A stretch of DNA of 64,000 nt from Zhengitettix transpicula (taxonomy: Eukaryota; Arthropoda; Insecta; Orthoptera; Tetrigidae): the NCBI GenBank assembly GCA_037074705.1, contig CM073596.1:21798001-21862000 (forward strand), given 5' to 3'. Position 1 is the first letter of the stretch. Each line of letters opens with the position of its first letter. The notes below the pieces were generated by a model. The model was not told the origin of the DNA and did not search any database. It saw only the letters and a program-made list of their open reading frames with translations. The position numbers were made by a program, and so were the translations under genes. Below, piece after piece: positions 23,327 to 35,400 of this stretch.

Positions 23327-26300
23327 TCAGCTGAAAATGATATATTCTGAGCCTTCTTGGAGATTTAAAGATTGTAAATTGTCTTCAAAGATCCCACCAG
23401 TCAAGTCCTGAAAATATATTTAAAATGTTCTAATAAAATAATTTAATTAAGAATTACCACTAATTACACTAATATTAATCTTAAATAATTATTACATGTT
23501 CCATCAGTATTGTGTCACATTTGTAATTTTTCTACAATATTTTTCATTTTTTCCCCTACTGTTTCAATGTATAATCTTGCAATCATTTTGAATCCATAGC
23601 ACATTTTTGTACCAAGTACCAGTAATAATTATTGCTTCTTGAGTTGTCAGGCCATATTTGGTATCACAGCACATTTATACATATTTTCAAGGTTTGGCCT
23701 ATACTGAAAAAACCTATCCACCCAATCACATAATGAACCAACTTTATTGAAAACCCTACAAACCATTGTCAGTTAAAGTATTTTTCATCATAAATTTTTA
23801 ATTACAATTTTTATAACTTTAATGAAATAACACCATGAGTCAATAACTGCATGCTTAATGTTCAGACTCATCTCAACAAATAATGCATGTAGTTATTGCC
23901 TTTAAGGAAATTAAACACTTTGTAATAATTTCTCAGATTAAATAAAGAAAACTGAGATAAAAATATTTAAAGTGAAATCTTCTAGCATGAAGTTTCCATT
24001 ATTTTGTTTTGGTAATTGAAGACAATAATGAAGAAAAAATTACTCAGGACAAATTTAATATTTGAATATTTCAAGGATATATATCCATCAAATGTTTTCC
24101 TAAAATATTCGGTATTATCTTAAACAATTAACTATAATAATAATAAATCAGTTAATGACCTTTTACAGACACTTTATTTTTTATTTATAGCAATACGAAA
24201 TTTCTGTACATCTTAGTATCTTTTTCAGGTATTATTCTAAATATAATAATAATACTTGCCAATTTAACACAAATTACGAGTGGCGGTGATGCTTCTTTGT
24301 AATGAATAATTGGAATGTGGTTTTGAGTTTCCATTGATTTTTCATAGGGTACATAATATTTTCCAATTTTATTAGCATCAACATCACAAAATGCTTTAAC
24401 TTTAATTCTGAATTGTGGTTCTAAAGAACGGTACAGTTGTCTCCCCTGTTTCCCAGCATTCCAAATAGTGAAGTTAACCCAATGTAACAGAACTTTTTCT
24501 TGAAGTCTCTTCACACGTAAGTTCCAAATTGTCCATCTATAAAATTTGTACATTATTTAACATTGAAGACCTGTAATCAACTCCTATATTTAATTTCCTG
24601 CCTTACATTTCAGAGTAATAGAAATTTGATGTCACAATTTTAGAAACTTCAATTTGATTTGTTTATCAAAAGCTAATATTTTCAACATCCAGTAACTCTG
24701 CAGTACATAAAAAATTAATGTTGTTGGGTAACAATGATTAATTATTCATCAAGTCTGCAAATATTTGTAGGTACTGATATATCTTTATTTACTTATATAT
24801 TATACAAATTAATAAAAAGTTGTGTATGATAAAAACTACAGATAAAAAATGAACTCTATGAGGCATTACCTATCTATGGAAAATGTGGTTGCATTTGGGT
24901 GATAATGATAAATGAGCAAATACTCATCGACTCGAAAAAGTTTCCCACCTCTATCAATGTGATCATAAAAAAATAAAAGGTCTTCTGGTGTTCCTGGACC
25001 TGATTCTGAGAATCCTCCAACTCTGAAAATAATACACCTGTTAGAAAATATATCTTTTCTTCATATGCAAAGGACAAATGGCATATCCAACTTTTCATAA
25101 ATATTACTTCCTGTCTGTATTAATTAACTGATTTGGCAATGTTACACAACCCTTACTAGAATCAGCATAATAAATGTCGTTACTTCAATTCACAAACCGT
25201 GGTTGTAAAAAACAATACAGTAAGCCATCCACTATCTCGCTTTCCTTTCCATACCAATATTCTCAATTATTTTGACAATGTCACATACATACTTATATAT
25301 ATGATATTAGTAAGGATATGACATTGTCAAAAATAATTGTTTTATTGGTATGGAAAGGAAAGAGAGATAGGTTGTGGCTTACCTGAAAGTGAAGTGCGGT
25401 GAAGCCACAGGAAACTGAAGGTTGTTCTTCAAATTTTCGGCAGTTCTCAGCCTCCTTCTTCAGAAAGGATTTTTACACCAGTCCGCAGCCAGCCAGTGCA
25501 CGGAATAAAATAATTGCAGTTAAGGACAATTCTATATTAAATACAATATCTGATAGAGAAAGTGAAGTTAGATTATATCAATATGTACATGACAATTTTT
25601 AATGGAATTGGAAGAATATTTTTTTGAACATGATACTAATGACATTATAGAGATAAAGATATTTAAAAGGTGTGTGGGATAACATATTGGGGATTGGATT
25701 GAAGCTATAACTGAACAAGAGGATGATTTTCAACAATTAAAAAACAAATATTTAGAATATTTTGGGATAAAGAGAAGCAAACTATAGTAATCAAATACTT
25801 TACAAATGGTTTTTATTTTCTGGGGTCAGGTTTAATAAGAGAAGAATATTTTTTGACTTTAATAAGCAATAATACAATTCTTGAAAAAGCCATGGGAAGA
25901 GGAAGAATTAGTACAGAAATAAATTCCATTTTGAAAGTATTAAAGCAATTGGAGTAGGTAAAAAAACAATAAAATAAATGGGCTAAGAAGTGAACATATT
26001 TCAAACTTTCCAGGGCCTGAGCCCCCTTTGTCAAGAAGGAAGGTAGGAAATGTGTGCCGTCCAGGCATGAGCATGCTAATACATACTCACATGGTCCCAT
26101 GAAAGTGGGGATGGCAGGTAGGAAGGGCACTATTTACAGGATGTTGAGTCCAGGGCTCTGACTGGACTGCAGGACATGTTCAAAAGAGAGTTCCCACAGA
26201 TGGAGTTCTGCCTCTGATGAATCGGGGGTAGAGCTTTAAGGATGGTGAGTGTGAAGCATTGGTTGAAATTGTTTATATTGTAGCTTTGGGCATGAGCAGC

Positions 26301-26825
26301 TACTGGGAATTGAATTTTATATAGTTTGACAGTTCAACCAGACAAGAGTGAGCGGGTGGGGTTGTGCATTTTGCACGGGTGGACAAGTAATATTGGGCAT
26401 CTGAAGACAACCCTTGGGCAGGCGGGGAGTATAGTGGGGAGGATGGTTTTTAGTTCAGGGTTGGATTGCAGTTCAGTGTACACTAGGCGGAGAATGCAAT
26501 TGATATTTTGTAGTCCAGGGAAGTAGGTTGTAGTGAGGGGTGGACTACTTTTTTGGTCCAGAGTGGGTGTGGATGTTTGGAGGTTTGATAGGGCACGGGT
26601 TATCTAAGTGAAATGCGGTGTCGCCTTTAGGCCGGTGCACGGAATGGTGTAACACTCCTTCCTAAAGGAAGTAGCTGAGAGCCTCCAAAAATTTGAAGAA
26701 CAACCTTCAGTTCCTTAAGGCGACACCGCACTTCACTTTCAGGTAAGCCACAACCTATCTCTCTTTCCTTTCCATACCAATATTGCAATAATTTTTGACA
26801 ATGTCATATACTTACTAATATCATT

Positions 26826-26869
<44 letters not shown>

Positions 26870-29800
26870 CATATATATATATTACCTGACCAGCAGTTCA
26901 GACATTCTTTCCTGACAAAGGGGCCTCAGGTCCTCGAAAATTTGAAATTTGATTTTCTGCTTAGCCCAACTGGACTATCTATCGACTTCCTTTGCATTCA
27001 AATATGTTTGTTTACCTGAAATAAACTGTTGGTCCAGTCAGACTGAACAAAAATAAAAACCAAACTTTTGAGGACCTGAGCCTACTTCGTCAGCATAGTG
27101 TGTACCGACCAGGTTCGAATTGATTTTAATGTCAATCCATGATTAATTATATTGACCTTGCCACATTTTTCTTAAGTGCTTTATAATTATAATGCCACCC
27201 ATTCCTTAAGTAGTTTTATATACAATAATAATAAAAAAATAATGCATCATAAAATAAATAATATGGACAGGAAAGAGAAATAGAAACTTATTGCCTTACC
27301 TGAAATTTAGGGCTAGTTTCACCATGCCAGACAGTAATTATTTCAAAATTTTGGAGCTGCTTGTCTCGTTTCTTCAGGACGTAGTACTCCAATTAGTGCC
27401 ATCTTATTGTGAGGTTGGACAACACATTAGTGAAGAAATTAAGTTGAATTTCTATATTTCTTGACAGATATAAAACAATGTTTTTTCAGAAAAAAAAATC
27501 TATATTTACCTTTTATATACTTCTCTGTTGAAAAACCAAGTAGGCATTATTAATGTGGGACCATGTGAAGTATAAATTTGTGTATAAAGCTGATCTTCTT
27601 TCAATTTATTAGCCCATCGTGTAAACCTTATTGTTGAATTGGTAGGTGAACGAGTAAATTGAGAGCCTACTATCTAAAAACAAAAGAAACTTATTTATAT
27701 AAGTAAACCTTTTTTAAAAGTATATGTATACTCTTTCAATATGAAAAGTTAGAGCAAATACTGTCAGTTGTGTTGTAAATAAACTAGTCCAGTTCTACAA
27801 ATATATAATTAATAATGGGCTTACACAATTGGAATGAAGTTTTGCAGCATTGTATTGTGCATTTATTCTATTTGGAAGCATAATATCATCCTGAAAACAG
27901 AATCAAATGTTTATATTTGTATAGACAATTATATCATGTTTTTATATACTAACGAAGAAACAGTGTCATTAAATATAATACATACTATATCTTGAAAACA
28001 AAGATATTTTCCACTGCTTTGTTTGACAGCCACATTCTTTGCATAACCAACTACAAAGAAATAAAACAAATTGCCAGGTTAAGAATTTATAGCTTCTATA
28101 TCTGATAAATATATATATATATTACATTCTGTATGACTATGACAACATTAACAAACATTAATCTTCAGTAAGAACTCCTTTCTGAGTATTATCAACTCAT
28201 ACATTCTCGATAGATATAAAACACAGTTTGCCTTTGATATATAAAGCACTTGAAATTGTTTTGGGATATGGGGAAAAGTCATATCTTAATGTTAAAATGA
28301 TTTTGATTAACTAGATTGTATAACACTGGAAATATTGTTCCTAAAATAGGAATTCAGCATATGTTGAATTGGGAGTGAGGTGAGTTGTAGGACTTTTAGA
28401 CAGCAAGTGTGAAAGAACAGTTGAAGGTTTTGACTGGAAATGTGGTTGATAGTATAAACCCCTATTGGCAATTCTATTTTTCTTACCTTGAATGTGCATT
28501 GGTGGTTAGCGATGCTCTTGCCAAGAGGTAGTTTAGTTTAAGCAGTGTGGAATGTACATTTTAATTGGTAGGTAGTGTTTCATTTGACCTGGTATACAAC
28601 TTACTGTGAGAATAAAGAATGATTGAATGACAGGGTAGGCATGGCCTATATTTTTACTACTTCTAAATATGTATATAGCATAAATGAAAGTATCAGGGAG
28701 GTATGAAAGAAATTGTGTATTATCTTTACTGATAATAATAGAATTGTTCAGGTACAGATGGACTATGCAGAGGTTATATTCTTTTGGAAACATATGTGAA
28801 GCATAGTTGGACGTGAAAGAAAACTTTGTGCAGTCTATACAAAATTACTTTAGTTTCAATAATGTAGTTGAAGAAACTCAAAGTTTCAAAATTCTCCACC
28901 AAAATATACAATATTTAATGCATATGCATTAAAAAGACAATCTACTATATTAGATAGGAACAACCACAACAAGATTTATTATGGTATAATTTATCCACAT
29001 ATAAGCTACAGAATTGAAATCTGGGCCTGTTTTGCAGCAAAATACATGGACATGCTCTTGATTGTCCATAAACGTCACTTTGAGTTATCTTTGGATTGAA
29101 ATTTGGAGAATCCTTTAGATCAATATTTAGAAAACATAAACAATTAACTGTATATTCAATATAAATTTATAAATCTATAATAATGGTGAAAAAGAGAAAA
29201 GATCTTCCAGGTCAATGTAGAGTTAGAACTAATTTAAAGAAAGAGTTAGAACTAATTTAAAGAAAACAGAAATGACCCACTACTTAAAGGTATGATACTT
29301 TTCAACAGACTCGCAGAATATAATTTGAAAGATTTTTAGTGGTATTAAATTACATGGAGTCTACATAAGAAATTGCTGTAAAATAAATGTGTGGAATTAA
29401 TAACCATCAATACAACTAACATTTTCTTTTTTATATAAATATGTGAAACTGCTGTATATGTAAGTTTGGATAAATAATAGTTATTTAAATATAAATAGTG
29501 AGCTGCATAAATGACTTTTGAGCTTCATTTTGCAGTTGTCTTTTCAAATAAAGTACTGTACAATTAACGGACATAAATATTCTTATTATTGCATGATTGT
29601 TACATAAATGTGAGGGTGGGTGAAGAAGTTAGATTGAGTTATACTCCAGGGTAGATAATGGTGTGTAAATAGTTTGCTTATAATTTACAATTGTCCTCAA
29701 AACAAATCAAAGGCATTATTGTCTAGGCTATGACTGCATGTTAGGCTTTGTAAACAGCTTTTAATCCACCGTCAACAATTCAAGAAATATTTCTTACCTC

Positions 29801-31359
29801 CTTTTGGCTCTTTTGCTTCATTACTAGATATTTTAATGGAAAAGTTATTTAGCAAGTTTATTTTTTGAGACCACTCCTGCAATATAGCTGATGTTGCATC
29901 AGAACTGGCATCATTAAATACAGAAATTTCTATGAATAAATTATTCACAGCCTGCTGTGATTCAATAGATTTAAAACAATCATTTATCCATGGCTCTCCG
30001 TTGTGTATTGGGATTATGATTGACTGAAAAATATATAAATGTAAGTGACATAACTGAATCTCTCAGAACACTACAATAATTAGGTAAAAACCCAAACAAC
30101 TGATTACTGTAGTTTGTTTTAATTATACAAAAGTTGTGGTAAAGTTTCTCAATTTTGGAGTATAATGCTATACTTTCTAATGCAAATTATTTGTGTATTT
30201 TAATAATCACAGTATTATTTACAGCACTTCGCCATTAACAAGGAAAAATCATTAACCTAATCTGTCCCAAAGTTGATTTTCTTACTATTACTATCAAATG
30301 GTCGTGATTCATGTGTTAATGAAACCCTAATGAAAGTAATATATTAAACTTTCACTGATATGTACAAAATTATTCTACACAGTTTTGTGTTCAAGGAAAT
30401 ACTAAAAAGAGTGCACAATTTGGTATTATTTAATCTCAAACCCAAAGAAAGACTATGATTTAATAAAATTTAGGGAGAAATTCGAGATTAGAATTGTACA
30501 CAAAATTTATTTAGTAAATTATAAAGGTCTTTTGAGAAAATTGTCATGATTTCTTACAACATCTGGAATGGTTGTAGCACTTTCCATTTGTTTGATTACA
30601 AAACCAACTTGTATAGTATATAAAATTGTGCTGGATCTTTAATTCTGAAATCGCTTCCTTTTCACTTGCTCTCTTGTTAGGGTTTAAGAGGGATGATAAA
30701 AGGTAATCTTTAAAACTTTCTTTATTCTACTGTAGGACATGTCACCGTCGCAATAAAAACTAACTCCCGGGAAATTTAAAATAGTAATATTTTTAAGGTT
30801 GGTATTCTTGTACTTGTACATGTCACCGTCGCAATAAAAACTAACTCCCGGGAAATTTAAAATAGTAATATTTTTAAGGTTGGTATTCTTGTACTTGTAC
30901 TTGTCTCCTTTAATTAAAAAAACTACTATAATATAAATTTTGAATATCTACTTAAAAACTAGAAATTCCTTGAAACTTCTAGCTTAAGATCAAGTGTTAC
31001 GACTTATTTATTTAAAATATTTTGCTGTATGTAAAACATTTGGAATTATTGTCTTTGCTAACGGACGAAGATTTTATAGACACTGTTCCAGTGGAAAGAA
31101 GATTGACAATAAGACTTCGTTTTCATGGCTACAGGAGATTTAGTTTCCAAGTCACAGTTCGCTAATGTTCCCTTTAGTTTCTTTTGGACGATTGTTACGA
31201 AGATGCGCTTTGAATAACATTTATATAAAATTACGTTCTCAAAATACAACAATAAACTGTTATGTTTATTATCATATTTTATTAATATAAAATACTGCCT
31301 CTTCGTTTTTGGTTTAAAATTAAACTAACCCAGGAATCTATTAAATTCATATTGAACAT
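23327..31359 (-). CDS. B3GNTL1: B3GNTL1-like glycosyltransferase (GT2 family)
   Basis: Exons in transcript order: 31,359-31,330 (provisional); 30,023-29,798; 28,050-27,986; 27,890-27,825; 27,673-27,510; 25,022-24,870; 24,536-24,260; 23,407-23,327. The total is 353 residues (human about 361). The GT-A domain begins [25 protein letters not shown] and the acidic metal/nucleotide-sugar site FQDIDDIM (D106, D108, D109) follow. [23 protein letters not shown] and IYHYHPNA continue the fold, then the family-specific C-terminal unit [36 protein letters not shown] and [11 protein letters not shown]. The enzyme is annotated as a putative beta-1,3-N-acetylglucosaminyltransferase-like protein; its substrate is poorly known. 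The intron between 24,260 and 23,407 starts with GC (G|GCAAGT). The first coding exon ([10 protein letters not shown], 10 codons) is a guess from ATG, donor and phase; all others are supported by family alignment. Confidence 0.92.
25230..26815. mobile_element. Penelope-like element fragment between inverted terminal-type repeats (B3GNTL1 intron)
   Basis: The left end (about 25,315-25,500) has a purine-rich lead, GTGGCTTACCTGAAAGTGAAG, AAACTGAAGGTTGTTCTTC and a CTTCTTCAGAAAGG block. The right end (about 26,625-26,800) is its inverted counterpart, ending CACTTCACTTTCAGGTAAGC. On the minus strand, about 26,580-26,300 reads as the region after the RT domain of a Penelope-like element ([20 protein letters not shown]), the same block seen in two other places in this window (35.6 kb and 38.4 kb). 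The stretch at 25,610-25,930 is AT-rich and may be an insertion. Frames are broken and no intact RT or GIY-YIG domain is present. Confidence 0.55.
26829..26883. repeat. (AT)n microsatellite
   Basis: About 40 bp of nearly pure AT dinucleotide at 26,829-26,868, then a short (AT)n again at 26,872-26,882, directly beside copies of the TTACCTGAAA repeat family. Confidence 0.85.
26885..27400. repeat. TTACCTGAAA-family repeat copies in a B3GNTL1 intron
   Basis: Two or three degenerate copies. One at about 26,890-27,120 has CCTGACAAAGGGGCCTCAGG followed by CTCGAAAATTTGAAA, and later the reverse arrangement GAGGACCTGAGCC. Another at 27,265-27,395 has GGAAAGAGAAATAG, GCCTTACCTGAAATTTAGG and CAAAATTTTGGAGC. 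They lie less than 120 bp from the exon at 27,510-27,673. Confidence 0.55.
28820..29380 (+). mobile_element. Internally deleted LINE remnant (Jockey-like) in a B3GNTL1 intron
   Basis: Plus-strand reading gives [16 protein letters not shown] at 28,877-28,920, which resembles the start of the endonuclease domain of insect non-LTR elements (ILHQNIQ). Within about 30 bp a second frame reads [21 protein letters not shown], which belongs to the end of the RT region. The endonuclease and most of the RT are therefore missing between them. Further stops and shifts follow. Confidence 0.55.
30738..30900. repeat. 81-bp tandem duplication in the first B3GNTL1 intron
   Basis: Two essentially identical 81-bp units start at 30,738 and 30,819 (CATGTCACCGTCGCAATAAA ...). 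The near identity points to a recent event or an assembly duplication. Confidence 0.85.
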
Positions 31360-32455
31360 TATTGAGATGGGCTGGTGATTGTCGGTTCAAAAGAGAGGAT
31401 TTAGAAATTATAAATAGAGGCATTTTAAAACAATAAATGCAATATAAACTTCTATTGTAGATACATAAAAAATCTAAGAGAGGATTTCTATTTTTTAAAT
31501 AAAATTCTGAGCTATCCTAATATCATCCCTGAAACTTTGGTTCGAGAGTTCAGTATGATTTTGATTTTAAAAAATCTGTATTGTCTAATGTTTATTTAGT
31601 TTTAATACAGCATTAGTATCTTTCTTTTATTTCAATTTAATGTCAGTGACTAGTTAATATTCTATATCTATCCAATGGCATCACTTATGTGAACGTGTGT
31701 AACATCTAACTTAACATGATTGGAGAACTGAGAACGAAAGGAATGTAATATAAAAAATGTGATGAATGGGAAGAAAATTCAATTGTTGAGACCCCTAGAA
31801 AACAAAACAAAAAGTGTAAGGTGGGAGAGAGTTAAAATAATAGATACTCTAAATAAATTAGGAAATACTTCATCTTCTAGATTTGTCAAAGGCTTAATGA
31901 TACGAAAATGGGCAAATAATATATGAAATCGAGGGTAAGCACCTAAATCCTACAAAATTATACTTAATGTAGTACAATTAGCTTGTCTGAAGATTACCCA
32001 AACAAGGTTTTTTAGAATTGCAATTCACTCTGTAATCTAAGCCTTAACTTTATATCATCATATGTTTGAATTATTTAGAAGTATTTCCTTAGAAATGTTA
32101 TCTGAAGATTGCCCAAACAAGGTTTTTTAGAATTGCAATTCACTCTGTAATCTAAGCCTTAACTTTATATCATCATATGTTTGAATTATTTAGAAGTATT
32201 TCCTTAGAAATGTAACCATTAGTCGTAAAGTTTTCAATTATCCGTATGAATAGAAATAAAAACATTATTTTAGATTTTGTTTCTGTAATTTTTCTGATGA
32301 GAAGAATATCTTTTGTAATTCCTTGAAAGCGCAATGCACGATTGCAGTATGGTCGTGTGTTTGATAATTTACTGGTTATCCAATATTACGTTTTATTAGT
32401 ATATCTTTATCGTGTAGTTCGAATATAATAATGAAATAACAATTAAAGTACAATA
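31360..32455. promoter_or_regulatory. Head-to-head promoter interval between B3GNTL1 and ICE1 homologues
   Basis: The provisional B3GNTL1 start (minus, 31,359) and the ICE1 start (plus, 32,456) diverge from this interval of about 1.1 kb, so it should hold both promoters. No box is distinct in the AT-rich sequence. It contains a 115-bp tandem duplication (31,986-32,215), listed separately. Confidence 0.4.
31986..32215. repeat. 115-bp tandem duplication upstream of the ICE1 homologue
   Basis: Two units start at 31,986 and 32,101 (TCTGAAGATT[A/G]CCCAAACAAG ...), nearly identical over 115 bp. Located about 240 bp before the ICE1 start codon. Confidence 0.85.
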
Positions 32456-35400
32456 ATGGAATTACTACAGACGCCCAATTGCTCCAATTGTGAGGTTAGT
32501 TTAACCCAAAGCATGTTACTGTTTTTATTAAGGAAATGTTGATTTAGAATTCTTTAAAGTAAAATGAAATCATGTTAATTACACCTATTCGCACTTGTGA
32601 TGTTAGTTTATTTATTAATTGGGTCAATAATGGACGTAGGAGGGTAATCTTTTCTATCATAAGCATTATTGTTGCGGGGTTATCAAAGTTTCGGTAAATG
32701 GCTAAATAAAATAACATCCCAAATTCTAAGACTCCTTTAGAAATAATTACGCACAGATCCAACAGAATTACAGTGATATATGCAAACCCTTACAATTTCT
32801 ATAAATTAACTGCCCTTAAAAAAAGTAAGTATGTTTCCTTCATTTAAATTCAAATATTTATAATTTATCATTCAATTTTCGTTAATTTCAGCCGCACCTT
32901 AAGACTTTACAATCCGATTCTTCTATCAGGTATAAATAGCACTGCCAAATGGAGCAGTTAAAACCATTTTAAAATTTATAAGAATATTGTTTTAATAGCA
33001 TATAATTAAAAATTTCATTTCATCATATATATATATATATATATATATATGATGAAATGAAATTTTTAATTATATATATATATATAGTACACTTACTATA
33101 TGTGATTCTAATATATATATATATATTTTTATTATCCAGCTTTACAAGAAGAATATACAAAAAATTGAAGAAAGATTTTTTCAGTATAAGAAACTTCTTA
33201 TCCACACAAAGTAAGTCATTTTTAATTGAATAGTTTAAACTTATTAATTATTAGTAATAAATCTTAGTTTAGTGTTTATATTATGTCTTATACTATGCCA
33301 CATGATTAAAGGATGTAAGGGATACATATTTCAAAATTTGATCTCTTGTTAGGTTCATATTGTGACTTACTTTTTATTTTATCCATCCTTACTTATAGCA
33401 TTTGTCAATTTGGAATAAAACTTTCTTTGGTACGTTACACATCCGAAAGTTGTAGATTTTATAATATTATTAACTTAAAATAGTGTTTTGTGAGGCACTT
33501 AATTATTAAATATTGTATTGAGTACAAGGTTCATATGTGGAATGCTACAAATTTACATATTTATATTGTTTAGTTCAAATGTGCTGCGATAAACATATCA
33601 ATTTATTTTCCTCAACAATAAATACTTATTACTTTTTATTACTTAATAATGAAAAATAATTTATATATAAACCATCTCCAAAGTGTCCAAAGTGAGTGTA
33701 CCTGAATTAAGCATATGAAATGTGGAAAATTATTGGATGATGCAAAAGTTATAATTTCAATCACGTCTTATTTCGAGACAAAATCTCATGAATAAACCCT
33801 ATGGGTCATATTTGAGGATCCAGTCTGTTGGAAAAAGTGAATTTATGACAGAACTGGCTGAGGGTGAAGTTGGATTATGTTTCACAAAATTATTTGCTAG
33901 CTATGGTGTTGTATTGGTGAATCGGTCACTTTACTTGCAGATGCAATGTGTGTTCCCAAAACCCATTATGTGTCCTTCCATTAACTTGGATGTGAGTTAT
34001 TTATTTGCATCTTGGTTATGGGATTGATATGGAGCAACTAACTATGTAATTTAGTTGTTGTCATTTATAACTGAATGACGAGTTTTCTGTTTTAAAATGG
34101 CCAGTTTGTGCATACGCCAATCCACATTTTATTTGCTTGTTTATATTTTGTTGAACATTATTCAATTGTCATTTAAGTAAAAGAATCATTCTTCGAATCT
34201 TGATTTGAAGAGTTTACTAGTTGTAGAAAAAATTATATGATATTTTTGCAGCAAACTTTTGGAGAAATATGATATCTTGATTCAACACAGCAAGGCAGTT
34301 GAAGATAAATTGAAGAGAGAACAAGCTTCTGCTGCTCAAGTTAAAAAAACACTAGTTCCACTATTGACCCAACTTCTTCCACTCCAGAATGTAAGCCCAC
34401 TAATAATATAAAATAATATATTTTTAAGAGTTTATACATTACAAATATTGTATGTAGTAAGTCAAGTGTACTGCTTCAAGAGTCAAAGTTTTCTGTTATA
34501 TAAACACAAGTAAGGATGTGGCATTGTCAGAATAATTAAAACAATTGATATGGAAAGGATATTTATAACATATTTGGATAAGAAAGAGAGGCAGCACAGC
34601 CGACTTATCTGAAATCAACATTTGCATATGCTCAGGCGTAAAAATACATTGGTTTGATTCCTGACCATGCCCAATATTTTCAGTCCTTCCTTCCATCTCT
34701 ATGAATTGAACATAACACTTTTCTTTGATTGTAATTCTACGCCCCAGAATATGATTTTTTATAAAAGTATATTTCCACTTTTCTCCTATTTATTTATTTA
34801 TTTGAACTCCTCAGCCCAAAAAACCCCAGAACACCTACCTTCTACCTGCTCCCCAAAATTTCTGCATGGGTGGATGAATCCCTCAAACAAATACTAGAAA
34901 AACTACCTTTGTTCATCTAAGCCACCAACCACTTCCTTCGCCATCTCCATGAACTCCTAAAACCTCTTCCACCTGATGCCCTTTTGGTTACTATAGATAT
35001 TGCCTCACTACACCAATATTCCCTATGCCAATGGACTAACGACACTTGAATACTTCTTGTCCCACAGGCCACAAAGTTCTTTCCCCACCACCAATTTTCT
35101 GATCTCCCTCACATAGTCTGTCCTCAACAAAAATTACTTTTCCTTCCAAGACAACATCTACCATCAAATAAGTGGGACAGCTATGGGCACCCATATTGCC
35201 CCCTCCTACACCAACCTGTTCATGGGACTCCTAGAACAGGCCCACCTAAATTTCTCCCCATTAAAACCCCTAGCATGGTTCAGGTTCATAGATGACATAT
35301 TCATGTTATGGACCCACAGATCAACTCCCTATCTGAATTCCTCCACACATTGAACATGTCCACAAAACCAACGAACATGCTCCAATACCTGCATTTCGCA

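Noticed and set aside
24185..24259. Read-through C-terminus of B3GNTL1
   Set aside because: The tail after VICVKL is unrelated to the family, whereas splicing at the GC donor recovers the conserved end.
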